Shown: positions 37,323 through 49,000 of the stretch, in pieces
How the letters are laid out: the number at the start of each line of letters is the position of its first letter
How positions within the stretch are numbered: position 1 is the first letter of the stretch
Source of the DNA: JAAYAY01 sp963674575
GTDB lineage: Bacteria > Planctomycetota > Planctomycetia > Pirellulales > Thermoguttaceae
Length of the DNA stretch: 64,000 nucleotides
NCBI GenBank assembly: GCA_963674575.2
Contig: CAXXQT010000001.1
Coordinates: 682,001 to 746,000 of the forward strand
Direction: 5' to 3'
Program-made: the position numbers and the translations under genes
The notes under the pieces: generated by a model
Told to the model about the DNA's origin: nothing
Seen by the model: the letters and a program-made list of their open reading frames with translations, nothing else
Databases searched by the model: none

Positions 37323-38306
37323 TCAGCTCTCAAATCCATCACGTTTCACGTGAAACGCGCCGTTTTCCGGACCTTCCGGGTCTTCGGGATCGGCGTCGTC
37401 CTCTGGTTGCGTGCAGGACGCCTGCGCATCGGACGACTCTGATTCCGCAGGGGGCTGCAGTCGCTCGACGAACCATCGGACGCCCATGGCGATCGCGCCG
37501 TAGGCCAGGAAGACAAGGAAGGCCCCAGCGACAGAGATGAGAACGAACAGCTTCGCGAGGGTCGATTCGTCGTTAGCGCTGAATTCAGCGGCATATGCCA
37601 CGAGAACGTAGGCGCTGATGATGCTGAGCGACGCAGGAAAGAGGGCGCCGATCGCAAAGGTTCGGAAGTAGCCCCGACCATAGATGACGCACACGGTCAG
37701 CACCATGGGAGCCAGGACGAAGAGAAATGTGGCGGTGATGAGTCGAATCGGGAGCGGGGCCCCGATCAGCAGCCCGCAAAGGACACCCGCCAACGTCATC
37801 ATGGCCAGAAGCCCTCGTAGCGTGAACTGGCGGCATCCCGGACGCTTGACTGTTGCGGCCACGTCAGAGTCCTCCCTTTCCTCGATCCGGCGCTGCATGC
37901 GCTCAATGAACAAGCGAACGACCACTGCGGCTGCCCCGTAGATCGAATAGACGAGCAATGCAGGGGCGACGCCCAGCAGGAGCATCAAACGTGCAACAAT
38001 CGACATTTCGTCGATGTCCACGTTGCATGCCGCCACGCCGGCCACAATCGCTTGGGCAACGAGAAACCACAATGAAGCGGGGAACACGGCCCCGATGGCA
38101 AAGGTCCGAAAGAAACCGCGGCCGTAAACGATGCACACGGCCAGAGCGACTGGCGCCACAGACAGAGTGAATAGCAAGGCAAACCCGGAGAGCCAATCGG
38201 GCGGACTGAAGAACAACGCGTAAAGCACCGCGAGCACCACGAACAAGCCCAGCAGAAAGGGCAAATGTAGCAGACGCTTTCCAGCCCTGTCCGTTTTCCC
38301 GGCCAC
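37323..38306 (-). CDS. Internally duplicated membrane protein, planctomycete hypothetical
   Basis: A 327-residue protein. GTG 38306 is chosen because GGGGAGAGG lies 8 bases upstream. It has two related halves: VCIVYGRGFFRTFAIGAVFPASLWF near residue 75 and VCVIYGRGYFRTFAIGALFPASLSI near 213, each with about four membrane helices. Between them is the QFTLRGLLAMMTLAGVLCGL motif typical of planctomycete small membrane proteins. Each half ends in a helix then RxFIERMQ or RWFVERLQ. The acidic tail ends FHVKRDGFES, and the FHVKR is encoded by a parS site. The tail may have been acquired from the neighbouring parS repeats. Function unknown. Confidence 0.75.
   Translation of the reverse strand: MAGKTDRAGKRLLHLPFLLGLFVVLAVLYALFFSPPDWLSGFALLFTLSVAPVALAVCIVYGRGFFRTFAIGAVFPASLWFLVAQAIVAGVAACNVDIDEMSIVARLMLLLGVAPALLVYSIYGAAAVVVRLFIERMQRRIEEREDSDVAATVKRPGCRQFTLRGLLAMMTLAGVLCGLLIGAPLPIRLITATFLFVLAPMVLTVCVIYGRGYFRTFAIGALFPASLSIISAYVLVAYAAEFSANDESTLAKLFVLISVAGAFLVFLAYGAIAMGVRWFVERLQPPAESESSDAQASCTQPEDDADPEDPEGPENGAFHVKRDGFES
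37342..37357. promoter_or_regulatory. parS: parS site 1 (ParB binding), inside a coding sequence
   Basis: CGTTTCACGTGAAACG, a perfect 16-bp palindrome that matches the bacterial parS core GTTTCACGTGAAAC. It lies within the last codons of the membrane protein gene, encoding FHVKR. It is followed by a CGTTTTCC stretch similar to that after sites 2 and 4. Confidence 0.92.
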
Positions 38307-38460
38307 CGTGACCACCTCTCCCCTGGAAGTTCCACTGCCACCGACTGGAGATCCTTGCAAGCCGTGTCATTGGAACGATGCGTGCGGGCGAGGTCAAGAG
38401 TTTACCGAACTGCGCGTACCTGTCAGGAAACGGCTCAGGGGCGAGGGCTGTACGGCGCCA

Positions 38461-38476
38461 CGTTTCACGTGAAACG
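38461..38476. promoter_or_regulatory. parS: parS site 2
   Basis: CGTTTCACGTGAAACG, perfect palindrome matching the parS core. Left member of the pair in unit A. Confidence 0.93.
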
Positions 38477-38511
38477 CCTCGTTTTCGCAACCCGCACGGC
38501 TTCGCCAAACC

Positions 38512-38527
38512 CGTTTCACGTGAAACA
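38512..38527. promoter_or_regulatory. parS: parS site 3
   Basis: CGTTTCACGTGAAACA, differing from the perfect palindrome at one end only. Start-to-start distance to site 2 is 51 bp. Confidence 0.93.
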
Positions 38528-38756
38528 CGGCAAATAGTAGCAGGCTCGCTCCGCGACGCCACGGGCCGATTGAATCAACGACTCGATCCAACCGGCGGCA
38601 GGGATGCCACCGCTACGAAAGGCAGCAGGCTGAAGCCTGGACTCCAACAGGGACCCTGGGTCAGAATCGACGTCGTGGTTGGTGAACGTCGCTGGTGAAA
38701 GAAAGCGATGACAAGTCATCGCACTCCAAGGCTCGTCCTACGGTGCATATCGATTA

Positions 38757-38772
38757 CGTTTCACGTGAAACG
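38757..38772. promoter_or_regulatory. parS: parS site 4
   Basis: CGTTTCACGTGAAACG, perfect palindrome. Left member of the pair in unit B. Confidence 0.93.
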
Positions 38773-38807
38773 CCCCGTTTTCGCGATCCGTACAGGTTCG
38801 CCAAACC

Positions 38808-38823
38808 CGTTTCACGTGAAACG
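38808..38823. promoter_or_regulatory. parS: parS site 5
   Basis: CGTTTCACGTGAAACG, perfect palindrome, 51 bp from site 4 as in unit A. Confidence 0.93.
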
Positions 38824-38981
38824 TGGGAGATATTCGCGGGCACGCTTCGCCATGCAGGCAGAAGAACGCAACCATGCCTCACACCGCTGCCATTCCGCCA
38901 CGGTGCTCTCAAGTTTTTGCGGCGGCAGGGATGCCACCGCTACGGAAGCCAGCAGCCTGAAGCCTGGACACCAACAGTGGG

Positions 38982-40286
38982 CTACGGCTCGAGGGGGTTG
39001 AAGACGAGGCCGCTGAGGAGTTTCGGGTAGAAGTAGGTGCTCTTCGCCGGCATGCGCTCGCCCGCCATGCTGATTTGGCGGATGTGGTTGACCGTGGCGG
39101 GCATGACCAGGGCAGCCACGGGATACTCGCCCGACTGGATCCCTTCCACCACCTCCTCGACGAGGTGAACGTACTTGGGCTGGATTTCCCGGTCGGGGGA
39201 AATGAGGGTTTCGATCACGAGTCGGTGAAGAATGCTCACTCCCAACTGGCGCCAGACGGGATCGCGGTCGGCGGCCACTTCGTCCATCTTCTCGCGACCG
39301 GCGTCGCTGAGCTGCAGGATGGTCCAGCGGTCATCTCTCTTCGTATAGAGTGCCAACGTATCCTGGCGGTCGGCGGTCTCGATGTCTTCCCAGACCTCGT
39401 TGGCGGCAGCGGGGCCTTGGCCTGCTTCGCGAGTCGTGAACAGGTCGCCAACTTTTTCGGCCAACTCGGCGGCATCCATCTCGGGCACTCCCGGCAGGAG
39501 CCGGTGGGTGGGTAGCACGGCCAGTCCGGGGTCGTCCATGGCCACGCACTGCATCATGACGTAGTTGGCCGGGTGTTCGGGGCTGAGGAAGCCGCTATCG
39601 TAGACCTGGTCGCGGTAGTTGCAGGCCGTTTCGTAGCGATGGTGACCATCGGCGATGAAAATCGGCTTGGGGCCCATCATTCCCGTTACGGTTGCGATGA
39701 CCGCCACGTCTGTCACAGGCCACATACGATGCGTAACCCCGAGGTGGTCGATGGCCACGAGGGGCGTCTTATCCGCGATGGCCGCGTCCAGGGCCTGCTG
39801 GACGTCGCAGGTCTCGTCGGGGTAGAGCCCGAAGACCTGGCTCATGTTCGCTTTGCAGACCGCCGTAAGCATCAGGCGATCCGCCTTGGCCTTGCTCAGG
39901 GTCTGCTCGTGGGGGAAGATCATTCCTTCGCCAAACCGCTGGACCTTCACTCGGGCCATGAATCCCCGTCGAACGAAGGTCTGTCCCAGGGCTTCGAACT
40001 CCTGGTGATAGACGTAGATGGCCGGATCGGCCTCCTCGAAGAGGACTCCCTCATCCTTCCAGCTCTTGAAGAAGCGACCCGCCCGGGTGTAGCGGTTGCT
40101 GGCCTCGTCGTCGCTGGGCTCCATCCGATTCAGGATCAAGCGAACCACGTTGCAGGGGTGCTTCTTGTAGAGTTCCTCCTGGAACTCGGGATTGATCACA
40201 TCGTAGGGCGGGGCGACAACGTCGCTGAGAGAGCCGACGTGGCCCAGGTCGTAACGGATTCCGCGGAAGGCTTGGATTTCGGGCAT
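38982..40286 (-). CDS. DUF1015 family protein
   Basis: A 434-residue cytoplasmic protein of the widespread DUF1015 family. ATG 40286 is preferred because PEIQAFRGIRYD immediately follows, the usual N-terminus, although the ribosome site is weak. Visible family motifs are VVAPPYDVINPEFQEELY near residue 25, RFFKSWKDEGVLF near 75, IFPHEQTLSKAKADRLML near 125, FIADGHHRYETACNYR near 215 (the most conserved block) and FYPKLLSGLVFNPLE at the end. In other bacteria it is often near serine biosynthesis genes, which are not seen here. Activity is not established. Confidence 0.9.
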   Translation of the reverse strand: MPEIQAFRGIRYDLGHVGSLSDVVAPPYDVINPEFQEELYKKHPCNVVRLILNRMEPSDDEASNRYTRAGRFFKSWKDEGVLFEEADPAIYVYHQEFEALGQTFVRRGFMARVKVQRFGEGMIFPHEQTLSKAKADRLMLTAVCKANMSQVFGLYPDETCDVQQALDAAIADKTPLVAIDHLGVTHRMWPVTDVAVIATVTGMMGPKPIFIADGHHRYETACNYRDQVYDSGFLSPEHPANYVMMQCVAMDDPGLAVLPTHRLLPGVPEMDAAELAEKVGDLFTTREAGQGPAAANEVWEDIETADRQDTLALYTKRDDRWTILQLSDAGREKMDEVAADRDPVWRQLGVSILHRLVIETLISPDREIQPKYVHLVEEVVEGIQSGEYPVAALVMPATVNHIRQISMAGERMPAKSTYFYPKLLSGLVFNPLEP

Positions 40287-40707
40287 GCTAACTCTAGAGG
40301 GGAAAACGGTTTCGTGTCGCAAGCAAAGACCAAGCTTCGTTTATCACGGAGGCTGCGGCGACTGTCAACCGGGGCTGCCCCCCGAGCGGGGTGGCCTGGC
40401 GGAAGCTGAACGATGGGCGGAGAGAGCGGAGACGGGAGGGGCTGGGAGTAGAACGACTACCGGGTCCATGCCATCAGTGCTGGCATAGCGACACGCTCTG
40501 CATGCCGGTCGTGGGAGGCGAGATTTTGGGCTGCTTCTGCAGGCTGAGGCAGCACCTGTACAGGAATCTCCGGTACGCTGTCCCCCGAACGAACAACGCA
40601 AACACCATTACGAGCTACCGCTATTGTCGCCGTTTGTGCGGTAGCATAAGCTTAGATTAGAGAGCCCGTTTGCAGCACAATCCAAGACCTCTATCCACGA
40701 CAATCCC
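40287..40707. other. Intergenic region between divergent genes
   Basis: About 420 bp between the DUF1015 gene and the small-protein/nucleotidyltransferase pair. No tRNA, repeat or supported coding frame was found. Part of it, near 40640-40660, is AT-richer and may be the promoter side of the rightward pair. Confidence 0.4.
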
Positions 40708-40884
40708 GTGAAGAAATCGCTAGCCGTCACGACCCACGAGTCGCAGTCCCAAGCAGATCGGGAGTATTGGCGTCAGAAAACGCCTGAGGAGCGACTGGAC
40801 GAGGTTGAGCGTCTTCGGCTGGAAGCGGGGAAGTTCCTCTATGAATACCCAGCCCGACTTCGAAGACTTCTTGAGGCTACTTGA
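40708..40884 (+). CDS. Small protein paired with a nucleotidyltransferase
   Basis: A 58-residue protein that starts at GTG 40708 (an in-frame stop at 40642 excludes a longer form) and ends at TGA 40882-40884. It reads REYWRQKTPEERLDEVERLRLEAGKF in its middle, which resembles the small ORFs that often precede AbiEii/MNT-type nucleotidyltransferase genes. The sequence is charged and helical. It overlaps the next gene by 44 bp in another frame, so translation is likely coupled. An antitoxin-like or adaptor role would be a guess from the pairing alone. Confidence 0.6.
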   Translation: MKKSLAVTTHESQSQADREYWRQKTPEERLDEVERLRLEAGKFLYEYPARLRRLLEAT

Positions 40885-41281
40885 GGCACACGAAGTCGAC
40901 TACATGATTGTTGGCGGCTACGCGGTGGCTTTTCACGGCTTCCCCCGTTTCACGAAGGACATCGATATTTTCTTTGATTCCACCGCCGCAAACATTGACC
41001 GTTTGGTCAATACTCTTGTTGCGTTCGGGTTTCGCGAAGAAAGCGTGTCTCGTATCGTGTTGGAAACTCCCGGGGAGATTTTGGCGATTGGCGTACCTCC
41101 AGTACGAATCGATCTAATCAACCAAATCAGCGGACTGAGTTTCGCAGAGGCCAAGGCAGGGGTTGTCCGCGGAAAGTATGGAGCCGTCACGGCAGCGTTC
41201 ATTGGTCGAAATAGCCTCATTCGCAACAAGCAATCCACGTCACGAGCCAAAGACAAGGCCGATGTCGAAGAGTTGCAGTAG
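40841..41281 (+). CDS. Nucleotidyltransferase-like protein (DUF6036/AbiEii type)
   Basis: A 146-residue protein. ATG 40841 has GGGGAAG about 7 bases upstream. The polymerase-beta-like core is visible: YMIVGGYAVAFHGFPRFTKDIDIFF near residue 20, with GG then the D-I-D metal pair, and VRIDLINQISGL near 88 supplying the third acidic residue. This is the DUF6036/AbiEii-like group, which includes toxins of type IV systems and solo enzymes. The preceding 58-residue protein overlaps it. No phage or mobile genes flank the pair, so a toxin-antitoxin role is possible but not shown. Confidence 0.78.
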   Translation: MNTQPDFEDFLRLLEAHEVDYMIVGGYAVAFHGFPRFTKDIDIFFDSTAANIDRLVNTLVAFGFREESVSRIVLETPGEILAIGVPPVRIDLINQISGLSFAEAKAGVVRGKYGAVTAAFIGRNSLIRNKQSTSRAKDKADVEELQ

Positions 41282-41310
41282 TCTGACGCCTTCAGTATTT
41301 GCCCGCTGAC

Positions 41311-41360
41311 AAACGAAAAAGCCCCCGCCGGATCCGATAACCGACGGGGGCTTTCGTTTG
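41311..41360. terminator. Bidirectional terminator
   Basis: A strong stem, AAAGCCCCCGCCGG pairing with CCGACGGGGGCTTT, flanked by A-rich and T-rich runs. It lies between the convergent nucleotidyltransferase gene and ahcY and could serve both. Confidence 0.88.
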
Positions 41361-41383
41361 ATTGCTCGTGAAGCAGGGGCCCA

Positions 41384-42829
<1,446 letters not shown>

Positions 42830-43070
42830 GATGGACCTCCCTGGGGGGAACGCGAATACGAAGGATCGCCTGACGGCAGGCTGGCGCGTGGGTACAAAAA
42901 GAACACCAGCGACGCCCGGGGCCTGGCAGACAAGAAAGTCTAGACGCGCCACTGGCGCCAAGAGTCTTGATAATAGGAAGTTCCGGTGGGTTTGGCCAGG
43001 GGGGAGGCTTGTAACCTGGACGAGGCAAACGCCCAGCCAACCATTGTACCGAGGGGTCCCGCGGCCTGAT

Positions 43071-46000
43071 TCACGGCAGGGGCCGTTTGGGAATTTGCTC
43101 GGCCCAGTCCTTCTGGAAGATGACGGCCGGGATTTTTAGTCGCTCAAACCAGGTAGTAATGAACTCGGTGTCGTCGTCGATGAGGTTGAAGGTCGCGCTT
43201 CCGCCCTGAACAACGCCGGTAGCGCCGATGGTCAGGTCGCCGTGCTGCTCGAAGAGTTCCTGCCCCCCTGGTCCGAGAATCCGCACCTGGTAACGCCGGG
43301 CCCTGCGATCGATGCGGCGTCCCAGGTTATCCGACGCACCGGTCTTGTTCACTTGCGAGACGAGAAACTGAACACGAACATTCCCGCCCGTCGTTTTCCA
43401 GCCGAGGTCCTGGATCTTCTTCTTGGCCGTTTTCCGAAACTGCTCGTGGGCGGCCACGGGCGATTTGAACTCAAACGCAACCGAAGTTCCAGGGGCGAGG
43501 TTCGGCGCAATCTTCCAGCCCCGTTGTTGTGTGGCAGACGCCAGCAATGATTGTGCCCGCAAACGGTTTCCGTCTATCCGCCACAATTGGTGGGCCACCC
43601 GTTCCTTCGCTGGCCAATCGCCTTCATAAGCCAGGCGAATCCGTTCCTCTTCCACGTCGATCAGGTATTGCAACTTGTCTTTTCCGGGGACGCCCACCGA
43701 TGCTAGCACGTGCCGCTCATCCAGAGGGTGAAGATCACCGGCCGCCAGGTTGGGCAGGGGAAGGTCGTTGAGCAGGTTGCCGCTCTCAATATCCCAAACG
43801 AGCAGTCGCTGATAGTTGGCAATGGTTGGCCGCAGAAGGGCAACCGCTCGCCGGCCATCCGGGAGGAAGGCCATGGCGTCGGGCCTAAGTCGCATGTATT
43901 GTTGCGGCTGCACAAGCCTTTTCACAATTCCGCCAGTGGCGACTTCTCGCACGGGGAAGTACCTGCCCGACTCCGATCCACCGACACTGTCCCCCGCCAG
44001 CAGATATTTTTCACCCGGGTCGACAACCGCGCGACTGAAGCTGCCGACACTATAGAGGAGTCGGCACTCGGGCACTTGCCATGCGGTCACCCGGTTCTTC
44101 TGTTGGACCAGCACGATCCGCTTGCCACAGAACCTGGCCGAGGAAACCAACTCTTCGAGGGGCGCGCTTTTCGGGACGGGCTGCCAGCCTACGAGGTGGT
44201 TTCCGTTGGTCGAATCCCAGATGTCGAGGCGGCTGTAGACGGAATGGTTCGGGTGGACCCGCTCGCCTGTCAGATAGAGGGCCCCGTCGCTGGATACGGC
44301 CAGAAGTACGAAGGGGCCGGGCACCTCGAACTTGCCCAGAGATCTGCCGGAAGCAAGATCGAGTGTTTCGAGCGCGTTGGTCTTCTCCGACGGGATCGGA
44401 CCGACCGCTGACCTCCTCAGCCAATCCGATGCGGAGTGTTTCTGACGGTTGACAACAACCCTTTTAAGACCGGGCAAGACTCGGAAGCAGGAGACATCTT
44501 GGCCAGAAGTGTCCGGGATCGTCAACGAACGGGCAGTCTCGTCCAGAGGTTCCGCGGCCGTCGGTTGCCATGGATTGGGCGATTCCCAAAGGGCCACCGA
44601 CTTGACCGAGCTCGCATCATGCTGGCACAAATCGGGCATGCGTTCCGATCGGGAGCCTCGGACGGCCTGAAAGGCCTTGGGCGCAGCTTGCGGCAAAGCG
44701 TTCACCGCGACGAACTGTTTCCCGCGGGTCGTAGCTACAAGTCGTGCTTGCACCGATAGCGGTAGAAGCGTTTCCGCGGATTTGGTGTCGATCCGCCACA
44801 CGGGCGCGCCCGTCTCGGCGTCCAGCAGGAGGTTGCCGAGGAACAGGAGGCCTTGCCGATCCGAAAACCAAGTGAGCGTTTCTGCTTGTTGCGAGACCCC
44901 CAACCGGGTGTCGTTCAACCTGGTTCCGTAGCGCCGGTATTGGACGAGCTGCCCGTTGGCCATGTCCCACACAGCCAACTCGCTGTTGCCGGCCAGCGGG
45001 TTGGCCAAGGCCGCCAGACGCGCGCCGTCTCGCGAGAAGGCCATGCCCAGACAGCCCTCGCGATTGTCGTGAGTACCGCGGTAAGGCCATGACATTCGGC
45101 CCGCCAGCCTGCCGGTGGCCGTCTCGTAGACGCGGACCGTCCTGCCAAGTTGCACGGCCAGATAGCGGCCTCCCGGTGAGACGGTTCTTCCAGTGGTGTT
45201 GTAATCATAAATCGTTGGCAACTTGCCTTCGGCCAGGGCGGTTTCGGAGAGAGTTGTTCCCGCGGCGGGATCAAACCTGCGCAAAACGAGTTGGTGGTTT
45301 GTTTCCGTCAACAGGGTGGCCATGCCCTCTCCGTCGAAGGTGGCAAGGAGACAGAAGTCGTTCTCGATCGCGAGCGGCATGGTCTGTCCGGATTCCAGAT
45401 TCGCCAGGGCTACCGAATGGGTTGCCATGAGAAAGACGAACTTGCCGTCCCCTCGAATAGCCAGATCGCGAATCGACTGGAGGCCGGCATCTGCTTCGCC
45501 AACGAGCTTGCCGGACTTCAGGTCATGGAGGGCAATACGTTCCCACTTGCTGCTTGCCACACAGACGTAAGGGGAAGGTCGATTGCCGAGAAGGGGGGGC
45601 GTTGAACTAAGGATTGGGATTCGCAGGTTTTCAGAGGGTTCCCAGGTGCCGGGCGGCGCTGGGTCCACGGCAACATCCCACATAGCGGGGGCTGCTTCGG
45701 TTGCGTAGTCGGCCGCATGGGGGTTTTGGAGAGGATGGCGTTCCACGGCGGCAAGCAACTGGGCAGCAACTGGATTGGCCAACTGAACCGGCGAAAGGAG
45801 GCAGGTCATCACCTGGTCCCGACCGAATGTGCCGGACTTGCCCCGGTGCGACATGATCGCTCGCCCTACTCCGACGACCGACACGACCCGCGGCTCCGGT
45901 TCAACATCCAACGGGATCGAGCGACCGGTCTCGCCGTCAATCACGCAGCTCCCCGCCAGCAGATAGGGGGCATCGTTGGGGACCCAGCCGGGCTGACGCC

Positions 46001-49000
46001 AACCGACCGTGTGGTCGCACACCCGAGCCGCAACCTCCGGTTCCAACATCACGTCCCGCACCAACTCCCCGTCGGCCATGTTCCAGGCAAGCAATCGAGC
46101 AGCATCTCCGGGGGCACGCAAGACAGCATAGAGGCGCGAACCGTCCAGGCGGAAGGCCATCCGCAGCGCCGTCCAACCTCTCGGATCGCCTTCCGCAAAA
46201 GGAACCTCGCCCACAAACTTCCCCTCGGACAAATCGAAAAGAAGGAGGCGGTTGTTGGAAACGAGGGCCATGTAACGGCCCCCCGGACTGACTGTGCAAG
46301 CCATGTTTGTCAGGCGAGGGGTCTCACCGGGCTGGTGGTCCAGGAGGATCTTGCTGTCCAGGAACTGGACCACGCGAAGGTGGGGAGGATAGACCGCCAC
46401 AAGGAGCCGATCATTGGGAAGGAAGCGGAGTACGGTGGGAGGTCTGTCTAGCGGGAATTGAAAAATGGCCCGGCCCGCGGCGACATCCCATACGCGGGCT
46501 CTCTTCTCTTCTTTCGTTTCGGTGGTGATCACGTATTTGCCGTCGGGCGAGACATCGCTTGGCACGCAGGTCGTTCCCTCCGGCAGATCGAGTTCGTTCT
46601 TGACCGCTGCTTCCGCCACACTGACAACGTAGAGGCGTTTCCGGCTTCCGGCGACAGCATAGGGGCTGGGGGTCGCGGAGAATCGCGTTTCGCCCGGCCT
46701 CCCGTCTGGGAGGGCGATTTCCTGGGCCATGGCTCGGACCGCGTAGTCGCTGCCATCCGGTTGAGCATTCCAGTAGCGTTCGGGCTTGGTGTCTCTGGGC
46801 CAGGACACGCCCGCCGACGCGATGGCATTTTCCTCGGTGACCAGGAGGGCCTTGTCTTGCCCTCGATTCAGAAGGGTGAGGGCTGCGACCTCCTGGGCTA
46901 CGGGGGAGCGAACGATGGCCTGGCTGGCGCTGATCAAGTGTCTTGGGGTCATGTCGCCGGTAGGGGGGAAATGGAGAACTTCCGCCGATTCCTCCCGCGG
47001 GACCACGATGTGACCATCCAGGAGCCAGCCGCTTTCGTCGGGCAGCCACTCGACGGCCGGCCCTTCGTAGGCAAGGAGATCGATCCCCCCGTGTTCCGCC
47101 TCCCAGTCGGAGCGTGCTACAAACCAGACGCCGGAAGACTCTCCGGTTGCAGCATTCCATGTGAGCAGTCGATCGACGCCATCGCCCCCGCGGAGCAAGG
47201 CCACAATTTCGTCGCCGTCGGGGGAGAAGAACAGGCTGCCTTCACGTATTCCCTCCGGCGCCATTCCGTCTTCCATGGCCGCCGTGCCCACGCAGTTGCC
47301 TGACTGGAGTTCATGGATGACGAGCTGCTTTCCCACGAGGGCCGCCACGTAGCGTCCGCCGGGGGAAAGGACGCACGCTCCCTTGAGCGGCAGCGAGCCG
47401 AGGCCTGCTCCTGCCAGGGAGAATTTCTCGGGGCCCTGCCGACCGGGGAGCCAATTAAGACGCATCTCTGCCTGGACGGTTCCCACGTGCAAGCTGATTC
47501 CCACTTCCCCCGCAATCAATCCCAGCCACTGGGCGGTGTCTCCGGAAAGCCCGCCAATCGACAGTTCTCCTTGCCCTTTCGGAGCGTTCGTTGCGTTTGC
47601 GATGACGAAAGAGCCTGGTCGTTCGTGGATATAGACCTGGCGATCGTCGTTGGAAAACACGAAGGCGTCTGGGAGGAGGTGCTGATAGTGCAGTCGCGAA
47701 CTGACAACTTCCCCTGCCGGCAGGTCGAGGCAGTCCAGTTGTGTCCGAAGCCCATCGTTCCGCGGCACTTCGCTAGTGAGAATGACTTGCGAGTTCGGGA
47801 TCGCAGCGTAGTGGAGTTTGGCATTTCCCGGAATGAGAAGGGGGAAGCAGTTCGCCTGGGGATAGGTGGGTGTTTTTTCGGGCGGGTCCACCTGGGCCGC
47901 CCACGCCACTTCCTCTACCGGCGCGGCCTCGCCATGCCTCGGGGTGTCGACGAGGTCCATGGGGAGGGGCGCTCCTTGGTAGACCAGGTCTGTCTGGCGC
48001 GTCTGGCGATTCTCTCGACAGAGGAGGAACTCGGATCGACTGAGGAGCCGGGTGGGACAAACCTCGTCGACGGGGAGCGTTTCGAGCGGTTCTGTCCCCT
48101 CACGCGGCCAGACGACTCTGCCGAACAGGACCCATCCAGAACGATCCGGCAACCATTGGAGCCACGGGCGGGGGCAATCCGGCGGCCGAGCCTTGGTCCG
48201 CGAGGCGGAAATCACGTCGGCGGAAATCGGGTAATGGGAAACGAGTTCTCCCGTGGCCCAGTCCCAGCAAAGGAGGACGCCGGGTTTGACGTCCCCGCCC
48301 TGCGGAATCATCACGCCGGCCACTTCTTTGCCGTCGGGCGAGAACTGGAGACGATCGCACCAACCGGCCCGGGCCAGGATCTCTTCCTGAAACTCGACGC
48401 CCCCGGCGCAAGCCCCGGTAGCCAGGTCGTGCGCTACCAGCGAGTTGCCCACAACGGCTGCCAAGTATTTGCCGCCGGGCGAGATGGCGACGGCCTCCCG
48501 GCGGAGAAAGTCTCGCCGGTTCCGTTGAAACAGTTTGAACGCTCGCGGCGCCTCGGTCTGGCCCGGGGTCCATACGTAGACCACGGTTTCCCCGGCCCCT
48601 CGCATGGCCACGAGTTCTCCGCTCGGCAGGATCTCGAACCAGGATGGCAGGCCCAACTGGTTAATTCCGAGATCCTCCGACAGGACACGTTCTTCGATCA
48701 GCTCCCCGCTCTCGGTCGACCAGATGCGGATTGCGCGGTCTGGATGACGGTTGATTGCCAGGAGCTTGCCGTCGTCGCTGAGCACGACGCGATCTACACG
48801 GGTCAGTTCGATCCCCGAGAGATGGCATGTTTCCTTGCCGGTTTGCAGATCGATTACGCCGATCTCTGCCTTATTCACCGTACCCGGGGTGGGGGTGGAC
48901 GCGGCGACAAATCGCGTGGAACCGCGGGAGAATGTAACCTTGGTCGATCTGGGCAGTTCGTAGGGGAATACGGCCGAGTTGGGCAACTGGGGCGCTGACG

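Larger units (their letters stand above)
38461..38652. repeat. parS-bearing duplicated unit A
   Basis: First copy of a noncoding unit. It begins with a 70-bp segment holding two parS sites 51 bp apart. It ends (38594-38652) with a segment containing GGCGGCAGGGATGCCACCGC and AGCCTGGACTCCAACAG. Unit B at 38757-38979 has the same elements in the same order, with a middle part of different length. Confidence 0.85.
38757..38979. repeat. parS-bearing duplicated unit B
   Basis: Second copy of the unit described at 38461. The first 70 bp match unit A closely, including both parS sites and the shared spacer words CGTTTTCGC and TTCGCCAAACCC. The terminal segment (38921-38979) again reads GGCGGCAGGGATGCCACCGC and AGCCTGGAC. 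It ends two bases before the stop of the DUF1015 gene. Confidence 0.85.

Noticed and set aside
42830..43070. SAH riboswitch upstream of ahcY
   Set aside because: I could not find the conserved SAH pseudoknot sequence, and the region is short and G-rich.
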